DNA of 64,000 nt from assembly GCA_035274845.1 (NCBI GenBank), contig DATENU010000020.1:62001-126000 (forward strand). Direction: 5' to 3'. Below the pieces are notes generated by a model. It saw nothing but the letters and a program-made list of their open reading frames with translations, did no database searches and was not told the DNA's origin. Source of the DNA: Chthoniobacterales bacterium. Its GTDB lineage: Bacteria; Verrucomicrobiota; Verrucomicrobiia; Chthoniobacterales; UBA10450. Within the stretch, counting starts at the first letter, position 1; each line of letters opens with the position of its first letter. This document shows positions 26,715-35,508 of the stretch, one piece after another. Both the position numbers and the translations under genes were made by a program.

Positions 26715-27977
26715 TCACTCGTCGTCCTCCTCTGGTGATGGCGAAGGGACTTCGCCCGGAGGATTCTTTTTTCCCTGCCGAAGACCGCCGGAATTATCGG
26801 GTTCCGAAGGTGATTGGCGAGGCTTCGCTGGGGGGCCTTTCTGTTGAGGAGCGAACTTGGCGGAAGGCGACTGGCGTGCCGAAGGCGATTCCTCCGGTTC
26901 CTGCTGTTGCCGCGGTGAGATCAGCGAATGAGGAGCGGTGCTCGATCTTGGGGACGCGGAAGGCGACGGCGACGAGCTTGGGGGCGGCGATACCGCTGGT
27001 TTCGGAGCTGCAGACGGGCTTGGCGACGCGGGCGGGGTCGTCACCTTTGGTGGCATCGACGGAATCACGGCTGGAGTTGGACTTGGCGCATTCCCCAACT
27101 TGGTGATCGATGTTTTTATCCACGAAAATGAACCCTTGGCCAGATCTTGTTCGATGGCCGCGGCGGTCAGCACTTCCCCCTGCGTGAAACCTCCAAGTGA
27201 TTTTTTTGCCGGCAGCGTCGCCGTGGGTGGCTGACCAACGGGCGCCGGGTCGTAATTTTCCTCCACGACCGGTTTGATTTCCTTTCCGCTCAAATAAGTC
27301 GTTAGGTTGGCCATGGTCACATCCGCTCCGTTTGTCGCTTTCGTGGCGGTGACCCATTGCGACTTGGCGCCATCGATGCTGCGCAAGTTCTCCATAATCT
27401 GGGTTTCGTTCTGGCGTTCCTGTTTGTCGCCCAGGAGCGCGGTGGTGAAAACCGGCACGATGTAGGCGACCGGTAGAAGGACTATGGCGGCGATTATGAG
27501 CCCGATGCCCGAGCCCGTTCCGCCTCGGCTGATGGTGATGATTCCAAGAATGATCGCGGCAATGGCGACGGGCCAGACGAGGATCCACGCGCCGCAGCCC
27601 AGAATGGGTATGCAGGAAATGAGCAGCGTGGCTCCCAGCAAGATCCATCCGACCCGGGCCATCGTTTTGTAGCTGCGGCTCCCTGTCGCTACCGGTTGGG
27701 CAGGGTAAGCACTCGGCCGGCTCGGGACTGCGGCCGGGACTGGCGCTGGCGTGGGCGCCGGCATTGGTGCGGCGCCCGCCACTGGCACGGCCGGCGCCGT
27801 CGACTCGGCCGGGGGAAGAACAACCCCCGCTACGCTCGAGAGCGGCGCCCATCCCGCGGCGCCCTCATACCAGGCCAGGTCTGTTCCCAAGAAGGTTCGG
27901 TCCGCCAGCTTTCGATTGACTTCCTCGAGTGAAAAAGGCCCGAGCTGTTGGCCGTTCTTGCCGACGTAAAGTTGCAT
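26715..27977 (-). CDS. GYF-2 domain membrane protein with proline-rich tail
   Basis: 420 residues from ATG 27977, the start that leads directly into the GYF_2 domain (MQLYVGKNGQQLGPFSLEEV; DLAWYEGAAGWAPL). Residues about 120-190 contain two or three hydrophobic segments (VGWILLGATLLISCIPILGC; IGLIIAAIVLLPVAYIVPVF), with a pilin-like stretch after them (LGDKQERQNETQIMENLRSI). The C-terminal 120 residues are rich in Pro, Ser and Ala. GYF_2 domains are thought to bind peptides. The role here is unknown. It is divergent from the transglutaminase-like gene at 28068. Confidence 0.8.
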   Translation of the reverse strand: MQLYVGKNGQQLGPFSLEEVNRKLADRTFLGTDLAWYEGAAGWAPLSSVAGVVLPPAESTAPAVPVAGAAPMPAPTPAPVPAAVPSRPSAYPAQPVATGSRSYKTMARVGWILLGATLLISCIPILGCGAWILVWPVAIAAIILGIITISRGGTGSGIGLIIAAIVLLPVAYIVPVFTTALLGDKQERQNETQIMENLRSIDGAKSQWVTATKATNGADVTMANLTTYLSGKEIKPVVEENYDPAPVGQPPTATLPAKKSLGGFTQGEVLTAAAIEQDLAKGSFSWIKTSITKLGNAPSPTPAVIPSMPPKVTTPPASPSPSAAPKPAVSPPPSSSPSPSASPRSSTAPHSLISPRQQQEPEESPSARQSPSAKFAPQQKGPPAKPRQSPSEPDNSGGLRQGKKNPPGEVPSPSPEEDDE

Positions 27978-28067
27978 GTCAAATCTTCTGAAGGAAACCG
28001 CCGGCAAGATCAAGCCCGCTTCGGCTTGGCGCTTGTCTTTTCAAAAAGAACGGCCATCCATTTGGCC

Positions 28068-29297
28068 ATGAAGTCTTTCGTCCGCCTGTTCGCCCCGATA
28101 TTCGTGTGCTTTTGTCTCTCCCTGGCCGCCGCCGCGGAGGAGGTCGAATGGACTCCGGAAGCGAACATGGACCACCAGCTTTTCCCGTCGCTGCTGATCG
28201 CGACCGCCTCGGTCCGCCCCATTGAGCCGGGCGACGAAGAAGCGGAAGCGCCCGATCCCTATTTGCTCGGGGAACGCTTTGGTTTAGTCGGCGTTTCCGT
28301 GAAGGCCCCGGCGGAAAACGCCAAAGTCAAAGTGACCGTGAAGGAAAACGATCTCATGACGGCGACCTCCTGGAACGGAGAGCTGGCCGAGGCCGGCAAG
28401 GATTACTTCATCGCGCCGAAGGTGAATTACAAATTCGAACGGCTGCGCAAGGTCACCCAGCAGGTGCCGCTCAACGTCACCTTTGAAGTGGAAGTGGACG
28501 GCGAATCGTCCGGGGAAAAGCACGAGACGCTCCAGGTGCGCTCGATCAATGATTGCCCCTTTGGCGTCGCCAAGTCCGAGGAAACCCTCGACGATGAAAA
28601 CTTCATCGCTGGATCCACCGAGCTCGGCTGGATGTTCGCCGCCTACGTCAACGAGAACCATCCGATGCTCGATAAGATTCTTCAGGAAGCGCTCGACACG
28701 AAAATCGTCAGCGCGTTCCGCGTCACCACGCACGAGCATGACGAAACGCTCCGGCAGGTTTTCGCTGTCTGGTCGGCCCTGCAAAAGCGCGGCCTGCAAT
28801 ACAGTTCCACCACCACGACGCCCGGCGGCTCCGAGACCGTCCAGAGCCAGTTCGTCCGCTTCATCGATCAATCGCTTACCAATACCCAGGCCAACTGCGT
28901 CGACGGCAGCGTCCTGTTCGCCTCCATCCTGCGCAAAATCTCGATCGAACCTTTCCTCGTGACTGTGCCCGGCCACATGTATGCCGGGTTTTATCTCGGC
29001 GCGGGCAAATCGCAGTTCATCGGTTTGGAAACCACCGTCCTGGGACTTCCCGATACCGCCGATGAAAAGAAACCGAACGATCCCGCCGCCCTGACCGCGT
29101 TACGCGACAAGCTCGACCCGGCCGTTCGGTCCCGCCGCGACTGGAAGACCTTCGCCAAGGCGGTTCAGGTCGGGACCGAAGATCTGCTCAAGAACAAAGA
29201 GAAAGTCGAGGCAGCCGATCCCAACTACCAATGGATCGACCTCGCCGAAGCGCGCGCCCAGGGGATCATGCCGATCCCTTATGCCGAGGGTAAGTAG
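28068..29297 (+). CDS. Secreted transglutaminase-like protein
   Basis: 409 residues from ATG 28068, chosen because a signal peptide starts there (MKSFVRLFAPIFVCFCLSLA, AAAEE). The middle holds a beta-rich part (VGVSVKAPAENAKVKVTVKE). Residues about 270-330 carry a Cys-His pair in a transglutaminase-like context (TQANCVDGSVLFASILRKIS; VPGHMYAGFYL). Such proteins act as peptidases or crosslinkers outside the cytoplasm, and some have lost activity. A third catalytic Asp is not certain. It is divergent from the GYF gene. Confidence 0.75.
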   Translation: MKSFVRLFAPIFVCFCLSLAAAAEEVEWTPEANMDHQLFPSLLIATASVRPIEPGDEEAEAPDPYLLGERFGLVGVSVKAPAENAKVKVTVKENDLMTATSWNGELAEAGKDYFIAPKVNYKFERLRKVTQQVPLNVTFEVEVDGESSGEKHETLQVRSINDCPFGVAKSEETLDDENFIAGSTELGWMFAAYVNENHPMLDKILQEALDTKIVSAFRVTTHEHDETLRQVFAVWSALQKRGLQYSSTTTTPGGSETVQSQFVRFIDQSLTNTQANCVDGSVLFASILRKISIEPFLVTVPGHMYAGFYLGAGKSQFIGLETTVLGLPDTADEKKPNDPAALTALRDKLDPAVRSRRDWKTFAKAVQVGTEDLLKNKEKVEAADPNYQWIDLAEARAQGIMPIPYAEGK

Positions 29298-29320
29298 CGA
29301 GCATCGCTCGCCGGCCAGGG

Positions 29321-29346
29321 GAGAGTTGAGAGTTAATAGTTGAGAG
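29321..29346 (+). repeat. GAGAGTT-type short repeat
   Basis: GAGAGTTGAGAGTT followed by AATAGTTGAGAG lies just after the transglutaminase-like gene. A similar tract occurs at 32296-32330. Both are simple repeats after a gene end; no function can be assigned. Confidence 0.6.
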
Positions 29347-29428
29347 CCGCGCGAGAGGGCTCTTGCGACAAAGTGGCAACCGGAGCGGTCGCCCTGCAAT
29401 TGCCCGGGCAGCGCTTCAGATCGCCGTC

Positions 29429-29510
29429 TGCGCCAACGGCGCAAAATCAACCTAACCTGGGGCAACGCCCCAGGACCGTGAATATCGAAATACCCGAGCG
29501 CTGAAGGCGC
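29429..29510. repeat. Cluster of three small palindromes (REP-like)
   Basis: TGCGCC-AAC-GGCGCA (29429-29443), CCTGGGGC-AAC-GCCCCAGG (29456-29474) and GCGC-TGAAG-GCGC (29498-29510) follow each other in an intergenic gap. The centre one is a perfect 8-bp stem. This looks like an interspersed extragenic repeat between convergent genes. Confidence 0.6.
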
Positions 29511-29579
29511 GCCTCAATTGGCTCGGGGGATCAGCACGGCCGGTCCTTCTTTTTTTTTGGAGCAGGCCGTATTCGCTGG

Positions 29580-29777
29580 TTAGACGCCAGCCTTTGGCTG
29601 AACCTCGACATTCCTGGCCAGCGTTTTGAAACACTCGCCGTTTTTCTGCTTAACCGTGATCGTGATGTGACCAGTCTTGCTGGTTTTGATATCGTGAACG
29701 GTCCCGGATTTTCCGGCGTGCGTGCCCCCAATGACTCGGCAAAACTCGCCCTCCTTCAGTTTGGTTTTCGATGACAT
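29580..29777 (-). CDS. Small KOW-motif protein
   Basis: 65 residues. GEFCRVIGGTHAGKSGTVHD is a KOW motif like those in ribosomal L24/L26 and NusG, which bind RNA or proteins. The remainder is a small beta-barrel-like sequence (TGHITITVKQKNGECFKTLA). It has no second domain. The likely role is RNA or ribosome binding, by homology only. Confidence 0.75.
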   Translation of the reverse strand: MSSKTKLKEGEFCRVIGGTHAGKSGTVHDIKTSKTGHITITVKQKNGECFKTLARNVEVQPKAGV

Positions 29778-29810
29778 GATGTGCCATTGTCGTTACGCTC
29801 CATCGTTTGG

Positions 29811-30206
29811 TCAGACGCTCGGGGCGACGGCGGACTTGGCTTGGAACAACAACCTGATATCAGGCTGGCGAAAACGATAGAAGAAGAAACCATTTAGGGT
29901 GGCTGCGACCAGCGTGATGGCCAGGACTGGCCATGTGACACTGTGCGGCCAAATGCACCATGCGACGAGCACGAGAGCGAACACGGCAAACGCCCAGCAA
30001 CAGCAAACGAGCGCCACGACCCGCCACGCCGGACGCAACCGAAGGATGCCGAATCCGAGAGCGACACTGAAGGCGCCCCAGAGCAACTCAAACAGGAGCT
30101 GATCAGCGTGCTGAGCTGCCAGCCCGGCCACCACGATGGACGCAGCGCTCCACAAGGCCGACCCCGCGGAGAGAAACGAGAGAGCTGCATAGACCTTGAT
30201 GGACAT
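29811..30206 (-). CDS. Small integral membrane protein
   Basis: 131 residues from ATG 30206; a GTG at 30218 adds four residues. Four hydrophobic segments follow one another (AALSFLSAGSALWSAASIVV; LLFELLWGAFSVALGFGILR; VVALVCCCWAFAVFALVLVA; WPVLAITLVAATLNGFFFYR), then a short polar tail. No family recognised. It follows the KOW gene upstream on the same strand with 33 nt between them. Confidence 0.7.
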   Translation of the reverse strand: MSIKVYAALSFLSAGSALWSAASIVVAGLAAQHADQLLFELLWGAFSVALGFGILRLRPAWRVVALVCCCWAFAVFALVLVAWCIWPHSVTWPVLAITLVAATLNGFFFYRFRQPDIRLLFQAKSAVAPSV

Positions 30207-30270
30207 TGGGAGCTTCACGCGCGTGCTTTGCGTTTAACGAGAACAAGATGAGCGACGGCGGACCTCGGTT

Positions 30271-31497
30271 TTAGCTGACGCTCAGGTTCAAGGTTAGCCC
30301 GAGCGTATTGGCCAGTTCGATGAAACGGGCGGCGTCGAGTTCTTCGGGCCAGACGATTCCCGGTTTCGTTTTTCCTTCCAGCAGCTGTAAGGCGCCGGTC
30401 GCGGCGGCGTAGCCGACGGCGACGTTTGCGGTGCCGAATAGCTCCAGGGCTTTCGCGGCTTCGTCGAAGAAGACACTGGTGACGATCCGGAAGGTCTTCT
30501 CCTTACCGCCGGCCGTTCCTTTTATCAAAATATGGGCCTGGGTGGCGGCGATGAGCGGGACCAGGTCTTTCTGGACTTGCGGATCAAGCACCGCGATGTG
30601 CACCGGCCGCGGTAACAGCGCCATGAGGACGTCGACCGCTTTCACTTTGCCTCCTTCCACTTCGACGACGCGGTCGCCGGTGAACCCGGTGGAAAAGAGG
30701 GTCGCGATGGCTGGTTCGAACGGGAACTTGTAGCAGCAATACTGAATGCCTTTCCCGATCGTCAGCGGCAGGGTGTATTGCTCGTCGTGGGCGTGATGAG
30801 TGAGCTGGATTTCGCCGAGGTTGCCCCCGAAATTGTAGGTCTCCGGCTCGTGAAACACCGGCATGTGTTCGTGTCGGCCATCGTGGAAGAGGCAGGGCGG
30901 ATCGCAGTAGTCGAAATATTGCTGCTCGGGAGACCAGGTGGGTGTCCAAGTCTTGACCATCTCTCTTTGTGCGGGAACATGGAACCCCGCCCTGATCTCG
31001 ATCCGCTCAACGGTATCGAGTTCATCGCAAAATCGGCGGCAGATAATGTTCACCACGCCGGGGCTGGCTCCGCAGCTCAGCAGCGCGGTCCGTCCCGCCG
31101 CGACGAAACGGTCGGCCAGGTCGAGCGGTTCGCCCGCGATCAACTGGGCCAGATGCTCCGGGCAGGCGGCGGTGTTCACGTAGTGAGCGTCCAACGCCAG
31201 GGTGGCTTTCATCACGTCGACCGAAATGAATGATGGAGTGAGATCGATCACCACGTCCACGGTCCCCAGGGAATCGCGGATGGCGCGGACACTGGCGTCA
31301 GGCTGGCGCGCGTCGAATTCTGCCGCGGCGACTTTCTCGCTTCCGACCCGATCGCGCACAGACGCGGCATCGGCAAGGACGCGCGTGCCGAGGAGAATTC
31401 GGCCGACGGACTCCTGGCGAGCCAGGATGGAAACGCAGGGAGCGCCCTGGGCGCCGGCGCCCACGACGAGGATATTGGCCTTTTCGTCCCGGGGCAT
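30271..31497 (-). CDS. Saccharopine dehydrogenase-like NAD(P)-binding oxidoreductase
   Basis: 408 residues from ATG 31497, two codons after a TTG. The N-terminal Rossmann motif is ILVVGAGAQGAPCVSILAR. Further motifs fit the saccharopine dehydrogenase/carboxynorspermidine synthase superfamily: DVVIDLTPSFISVDVMKATL, DAHYVNTAACPEHLAQLI and GASPGVVNIICRRF. Such enzymes reduce or oxidise amino-acid or polyamine imines. The substrate is not evident. No neighbouring lysine or polyamine gene is seen. Confidence 0.8.
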   Translation of the reverse strand: MPRDEKANILVVGAGAQGAPCVSILARQESVGRILLGTRVLADAASVRDRVGSEKVAAAEFDARQPDASVRAIRDSLGTVDVVIDLTPSFISVDVMKATLALDAHYVNTAACPEHLAQLIAGEPLDLADRFVAAGRTALLSCGASPGVVNIICRRFCDELDTVERIEIRAGFHVPAQREMVKTWTPTWSPEQQYFDYCDPPCLFHDGRHEHMPVFHEPETYNFGGNLGEIQLTHHAHDEQYTLPLTIGKGIQYCCYKFPFEPAIATLFSTGFTGDRVVEVEGGKVKAVDVLMALLPRPVHIAVLDPQVQKDLVPLIAATQAHILIKGTAGGKEKTFRIVTSVFFDEAAKALELFGTANVAVGYAAATGALQLLEGKTKPGIVWPEELDAARFIELANTLGLTLNLSVS

Positions 31498-31660
31498 CGG
31501 CAAGGATTAACAGGATTCCCGCGATTCCGGAAAGGCAAAAAGCAGGCCGTTGCTTTCGCAAATCACGTGGAAAAGTGGATGGGCTGAAACACCGGAAGTG
31601 GCACGGTCTAACCGCGCCGCTCCCCTCGACTCGGTCGGAGGAGAGCGTCAGGATATTCGC

Positions 31661-32287
31661 ATGAAAACGCTACCTACTTCACTATTCGTGAACCTGATTC
31701 GCAATGGCATTCTCGGCCTCGCTCTGATCTTCGCTTCGATGGCGTATGGCGCCATTCCGGCGCTGAACGTGACCGTGTTCGATGGCAACAGCAAAGTCGC
31801 TTTTAAGAGCGCCCTAAGTTCCAGCGGCGTGTTCTCGACCGGCAATCTGCCGGCGGGCGATTATGTGGTTCAGTTCAGTTCCCGAAGCGCGGAGCCAAAA
31901 AGCAACAGCTATCTGCTCGTTGTTTCCGCCGGGACAAAAAAGGTGATCGCTGACGCGGTGTCAGGCAGCGAGTTTAGCGGCGGTGGAGTGGCCATGAAGA
32001 TCAGGGTAGGGGGATCATTGAAGATCACCGGACAAGTCGCGCCCGACCAGGTTACGACTACCGCTGGTCCCAAGATGCGGGTTATCGACGGGAAGACCTA
32101 TGTCTGGGTAAATGGAGGGACCGGAAGTAATCTGGGCGATCATTGGGAACCCGCGGACCTGGCGAGAGCGCGAAACGTTGTCGGCCTCAGCCGGGATAAG
32201 ATTCAAAAAATGCACGATCGCGCCTACGAAGGCAGCATGCTCAACAGCCACCAGCCGTACTACGAACGCCCCGGCCACGGCTACTAA
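31661..32287 (+). CDS. Secreted hypothetical protein
   Basis: 208 residues from ATG 31661 with a signal peptide (FVNLIRNGILGLALIFASMA, YGAIPA). The mature part is beta-rich (VFDGNSKVAFKSALSSSGVF; GDYVVQFSSRSAEPKSNSYL; KMRVIDGKTYVWVNGGTGSN) with a helical end (ARNVVGLSRDKIQKMHDRAY). The middle resembles carboxypeptidase-regulatory-like sandwich folds, but I cannot name a family. It is divergent from the saccharopine-like gene. Confidence 0.7.
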   Translation: MKTLPTSLFVNLIRNGILGLALIFASMAYGAIPALNVTVFDGNSKVAFKSALSSSGVFSTGNLPAGDYVVQFSSRSAEPKSNSYLLVVSAGTKKVIADAVSGSEFSGGGVAMKIRVGGSLKITGQVAPDQVTTTAGPKMRVIDGKTYVWVNGGTGSNLGDHWEPADLARARNVVGLSRDKIQKMHDRAYEGSMLNSHQPYYERPGHGY

Positions 32288-32295
32288 GGGGGGAA

Positions 32296-32330
32296 GAGAG
32301 TTTATAGTTGAGAGTTGATTGTTGAGAGTT
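32296..32330 (+). repeat. GAGAGTT-type short repeat (second tract)
   Basis: Repeats of GAGAGTT/GTTGAGAG occur here, similar to the tract at 29321-29346. It follows the stop of the secreted protein and precedes the convergent oxidoreductase gene. Confidence 0.6.
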
Positions 32331-32425
32331 CAGCAAGGCTGCGTTTTCCAAATCGCCGTTGGGCCCGCGAATAACGCGAATGGGCGCGAATTAGAGGGTG
32401 GGGAACGGCGCTTCCAAATCGTTGC

Positions 32426-33559
32426 TTACGGTTGAGGGCCGGCCGGTGCATCGGCGATCGTGATGACGATCTTGCCTCGGGCGTGCCCGTCCTCGAGATA
32501 ACGAAGAGCTTTCGCGGTCTCGCTCATCGGATATTGCCGATCGATCACGGGAATTAGCTTCCCTTCCTGCATCAGATCGCGAAGAACGGTCAGGTCTGCT
32601 TTGAGAGTCTTGGCGATATACATTTTGAACTTCTGGGAGATGAACGGCGAAACAAAGAAGGCCTTCAAGTTGCCTAACAGGCGCAGCCACTGTCCCTCGT
32701 GCTTCCCGGCGCTGCCCATTCCAGCCAGGACACAGATGCCGTCGGGAGTCAGGACACGCCGGCGGTCGCTGATGGTATGGTTGCCGACGTTGTCGAAGAT
32801 GACGTCGTAACGTTGATCGCCCTGGGTGAAGTCTTCTTTGGTATAGTCGATCACGTGGTCCGCGCCGATTGATCGGGCCTGTTCCACGTTCCGCGAGCTG
32901 CAAACCGCGGTCACCTCCGCACCCAGCGCCTTGGCGATCTGGACGGCGAAAGTACCGACGCCTCCGGAAGCTCCGTTGATCAGGACCTTCTGCCTGGGCT
33001 TGATGTTCCCCTGGTCGCGCAGACCCTGCAAAGCAGTCAGTCCGGCGACGGCGACCGAGCCCGCTTGCTCGAACGTGATGTTGTCCGGCTTCGTGACCAC
33101 GGTCCGCTCGTTGACACAGACATATTCGGCGATTGAACCGTTCGCCGCACCGAAAACTTCATCGCCTGGCTTCAACTGGGTAATGTTCTTACCCACGGCT
33201 TCGACCGTGCCCGCGCAATCGATCCCGAAGCGCGAATCCTTCGGTTTCCGCATTCCGGAAAAAGGGCGCATCAGGTAGGAGCCGCGCAGCAGGTGTCCGT
33301 CGGCCGCGTTGAGGGAAGAAGCGCGGACTTTGATGAGGAGCTGATTGTCGGTGGGAGCAGGCCTCTCAACGTCCCGCAGCGTCAGGGAACCGTACTCGCA
33401 TTTACGAATAGCTTTCATGGGATTAGTAGGCGCAGCGGTGTTGCCTTCGCAGTCATTGGTTGACCGCCAGTAGGCGATAAAAAGGTAGAGTCCGCCTCCC
33501 AGCACTACGATGAGCATGGTGACGGCTGTCCATTTTAGAAATCGCCTAACGAGCTTCAT
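32426..33559 (-). CDS. Membrane-anchored zinc-free MDR (quinone oxidoreductase-like), copy 1
   Basis: 377 residues. The N-terminus is one TM helix (WTAVTMLIVVLGGGLYLFIA) followed by YWRSTNDC. The rest is a medium-chain dehydrogenase/reductase of the quinone oxidoreductase type: FGIDCAGTVEAVGKNI, KPGDEVFGA, GASGGVGTFAVQIAKALGAE and ADHVIDYTKEDFT. The catalytic Zn Cys/His ligands of alcohol dehydrogenases are absent. Family members reduce quinones or activated enones with NADPH. The ATG overlaps the stop of copy 2 (ATGA), so it is the last gene of the operon. Confidence 0.85.
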   Translation of the reverse strand: MKLVRRFLKWTAVTMLIVVLGGGLYLFIAYWRSTNDCEGNTAAPTNPMKAIRKCEYGSLTLRDVERPAPTDNQLLIKVRASSLNAADGHLLRGSYLMRPFSGMRKPKDSRFGIDCAGTVEAVGKNITQLKPGDEVFGAANGSIAEYVCVNERTVVTKPDNITFEQAGSVAVAGLTALQGLRDQGNIKPRQKVLINGASGGVGTFAVQIAKALGAEVTAVCSSRNVEQARSIGADHVIDYTKEDFTQGDQRYDVIFDNVGNHTISDRRRVLTPDGICVLAGMGSAGKHEGQWLRLLGNLKAFFVSPFISQKFKMYIAKTLKADLTVLRDLMQEGKLIPVIDRQYPMSETAKALRYLEDGHARGKIVITIADAPAGPQP

Positions 33560-34668
33560 TCGATCGTGATCGCGATCTTCCCCTGGACGTGGCCGGTCTC
33601 GAGGTATTTGTAGGCGGCGGCGGTCTCGGTAAGCGGATACGTTTTGGTGAGAGCGGGCGCGATCTTTCCGCTTTCCGTCATGTCGCGCAGAACCCCGAGG
33701 TCTTTCTTGCTGAAATCGACCCCAAATCTGAGGAACTTTTCCTTCGAAAAGCTCGAACGAAACGAGGCGGTGAGCCCGCCAATAAAGCGCGACAAGGTCT
33801 CCTCGTGAATGCCTGAGCCGCCGATCCCCGCCAGCACACAGATGCCACCCGGTTTGAGGACGCGGCGGCGTTCCGCAAACGAATGATTATTGATGAGATC
33901 GTAGATTACGTCATAACGCTGATCGCCTTTTGTGTAGTCTTCCTTGGTGTAGTCGATCACGTGGTCGGCCCCGAGCGATCGGACCAGGTCCAGGTTTTTC
34001 GTGCTGCAAACGCCGGTTACCTCCGCGCCGAAAGCCTTGGCGATCTGGACAGTAAACGTTCCAACGCCTCCGGACGCGCCATTGATCAACACCTTTTGTC
34101 CTGCTTTCACCCGGCCCGTATCGCGCAGGCCCTGTAAGGCAACGAGTGCGGTGGGGATCGACGCGGCCTGTTCGAAGGTACTGTTGGCCGGCTTCTTAAC
34201 TATCGCTCCGCGGTCGGCCCTGACACAGATGTATTCCGCGAGACAACCGGCCCTGACGCCGAAGACTTCATCGCCGGGCTTGAACTCGGTCACGTTTCGG
34301 CCCACTGCTTCAACCGTCCCGGCGTAGTCGGATCCCGGGATGGTATTTTTCGGCTTACGAAGTCCCAAGAGGAGTCTGCCGGGGATACTGCCGCCGAGCA
34401 TGCCGCCGTCGAAATATCTGAGGGACACGGCTCGCACGCGGACCAAAACCTGGTTGTCGTTCGGAACGGGCTTTTCGACCTGCTCGAGTTTCAGGACCTG
34501 ATCGGCCGGGCCGTATTCGCAATACCGGATCGCCTTCATCCGCTCGGCGCTGGCAGGAATGGGGCGTCCACAGTCGTTGGTCGAAGTCCAGTAGGCGAAC
34601 TGGAACCAGGCGAAGAGCAGAATGACCACTGCAAGGATGCTGCGTTTTAAGATTCGCCTCAATCGCAT
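33556..34668 (-). CDS. Membrane-anchored zinc-free MDR (quinone oxidoreductase-like), copy 2
   Basis: 370 residues from ATG 34668; the open frame continues upstream but into another gene. It has the same TM-plus-motif start (RSILAVVILLFAWFQFAYW, STNDC) and the same MDR body (GSDYAGTVEAVGRNV; GASGGVGTFTVQIAKAFGAE; ADHVIDYTKEDYTKGDQRYD). It is clearly paralogous to copies 1 and 3. Its start is 2 nt after the stop of the preceding membrane gene. Tandem duplication with copy 1 is likely. Confidence 0.85.
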   Translation of the reverse strand: MRLRRILKRSILAVVILLFAWFQFAYWTSTNDCGRPIPASAERMKAIRYCEYGPADQVLKLEQVEKPVPNDNQVLVRVRAVSLRYFDGGMLGGSIPGRLLLGLRKPKNTIPGSDYAGTVEAVGRNVTEFKPGDEVFGVRAGCLAEYICVRADRGAIVKKPANSTFEQAASIPTALVALQGLRDTGRVKAGQKVLINGASGGVGTFTVQIAKAFGAEVTGVCSTKNLDLVRSLGADHVIDYTKEDYTKGDQRYDVIYDLINNHSFAERRRVLKPGGICVLAGIGGSGIHEETLSRFIGGLTASFRSSFSKEKFLRFGVDFSKKDLGVLRDMTESGKIAPALTKTYPLTETAAAYKYLETGHVQGKIAITIE

Positions 34669-34670
34669 AG

Positions 34671-35072
34671 TTAGACCTCTTTGGCGTCGCGCGAGGAATC
34701 GCGCCAGGCCCCCTTCCACAGTGCGCGTCCTGAGAGGATGACAGAGAAGAGCGCGGTCACGCCGAGCGCAAGGAGTGTCCACACGAAGAACAGCCCGTTG
34801 CTGCGGACAGTCCCGAAGCCGACTCCCGGCCCTTTCATATGGAGGATGAGGACGACCATCATCAAAAGCGAGGCGACGAGAATGATGATGTACCCCGCTG
34901 GACGCTCGGCGAGCACGAGTGTTCCATACAGCCATACGACGCAGATGACGACCGCAACGAGGTTGGAAAGCCCTCCCCCCGACATCCCGCGGACGATATC
35001 GTCCGCCAAGTGAAACGTTGCTAAAAGGATCGAGAGGAGAGAGGCGATGGTTAGGGTTGTGTTCTGTTTCAT
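34671..35072 (-). CDS. Four-TM membrane protein (operon member)
   Basis: 133 residues from ATG 35072, which overlaps the stop of the gene before it (ATGA). Hydrophobic segments: TIASLLSILLATFHLADDIV, LSNLVAVVICVVWLYGTLVL, GYIIILVASLLMMVVLILHM and GLFFVWTLLALGVTALFSVI. The C-terminus is short and charged. I do not recognise a family. Confidence 0.75.
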   Translation of the reverse strand: MKQNTTLTIASLLSILLATFHLADDIVRGMSGGGLSNLVAVVICVVWLYGTLVLAERPAGYIIILVASLLMMVVLILHMKGPGVGFGTVRSNGLFFVWTLLALGVTALFSVILSGRALWKGAWRDSSRDAKEV

Positions 35073-35470
35073 TTGAATCTCCAGCGGTCGCCGCGCGTTT
35101 TGGCATAATTCGCCAGAACATAAGGCCAAGGAATAACCGCAATATCCACGAGAGCGCCTAGACCCATAACCCTTGTGAGTTCCTCCGAGCGGAAGGTCGA
35201 CCACATCGGCAGTGCAACGGCCAGGATCCATATCGACTTGTAGAGAAACTGCAAAAGAAGCAGAGGCACCATCTTAAGCGGATACCGAAGTCCTAAAATA
35301 CTTAGCGCCGACAACGCTGCCCAAAAACTGTAGGCAACGCCTTTCACTGGATCCCACGGTCCGGGGTGGCTAATGATTGTGGGCCAGACCTGGAGTCCGA
35401 GCATTGCGAAATTAAGGAGGTAAAGCAGCCGCATGAAATACAGGCGGAGCAGCGATGTGTCTTCAGACAT
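35069..35470 (-). CDS. Four-TM membrane protein (operon member)
   Basis: 133 residues from ATG 35470. Hydrophobic segments: LYFMRLLYLLNFAMLGLQVW, VAYSFWAALSALSILGLRYP, MVPLLLLQFLYKSIWILAVA and VMGLGALVDIAVIPWPYVLA. It has no signature I can name. It lies 38 nt after the esterase gene and overlaps the next membrane gene by ATGA. Confidence 0.75.
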   Translation of the reverse strand: MSEDTSLLRLYFMRLLYLLNFAMLGLQVWPTIISHPGPWDPVKGVAYSFWAALSALSILGLRYPLKMVPLLLLQFLYKSIWILAVALPMWSTFRSEELTRVMGLGALVDIAVIPWPYVLANYAKTRGDRWRFK

Positions 35471-35508
35471 GGTGCAATTTCTCTTTGGTTGTGCTGCGCA
35501 GTGCGTGA

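Noticed and set aside
29321-32330. GAGAGTT repeats as a CRISPR-like array
   Set aside because: The units are short, contiguous and without spacers. No CRISPR array or cas gene is seen anywhere in the window.
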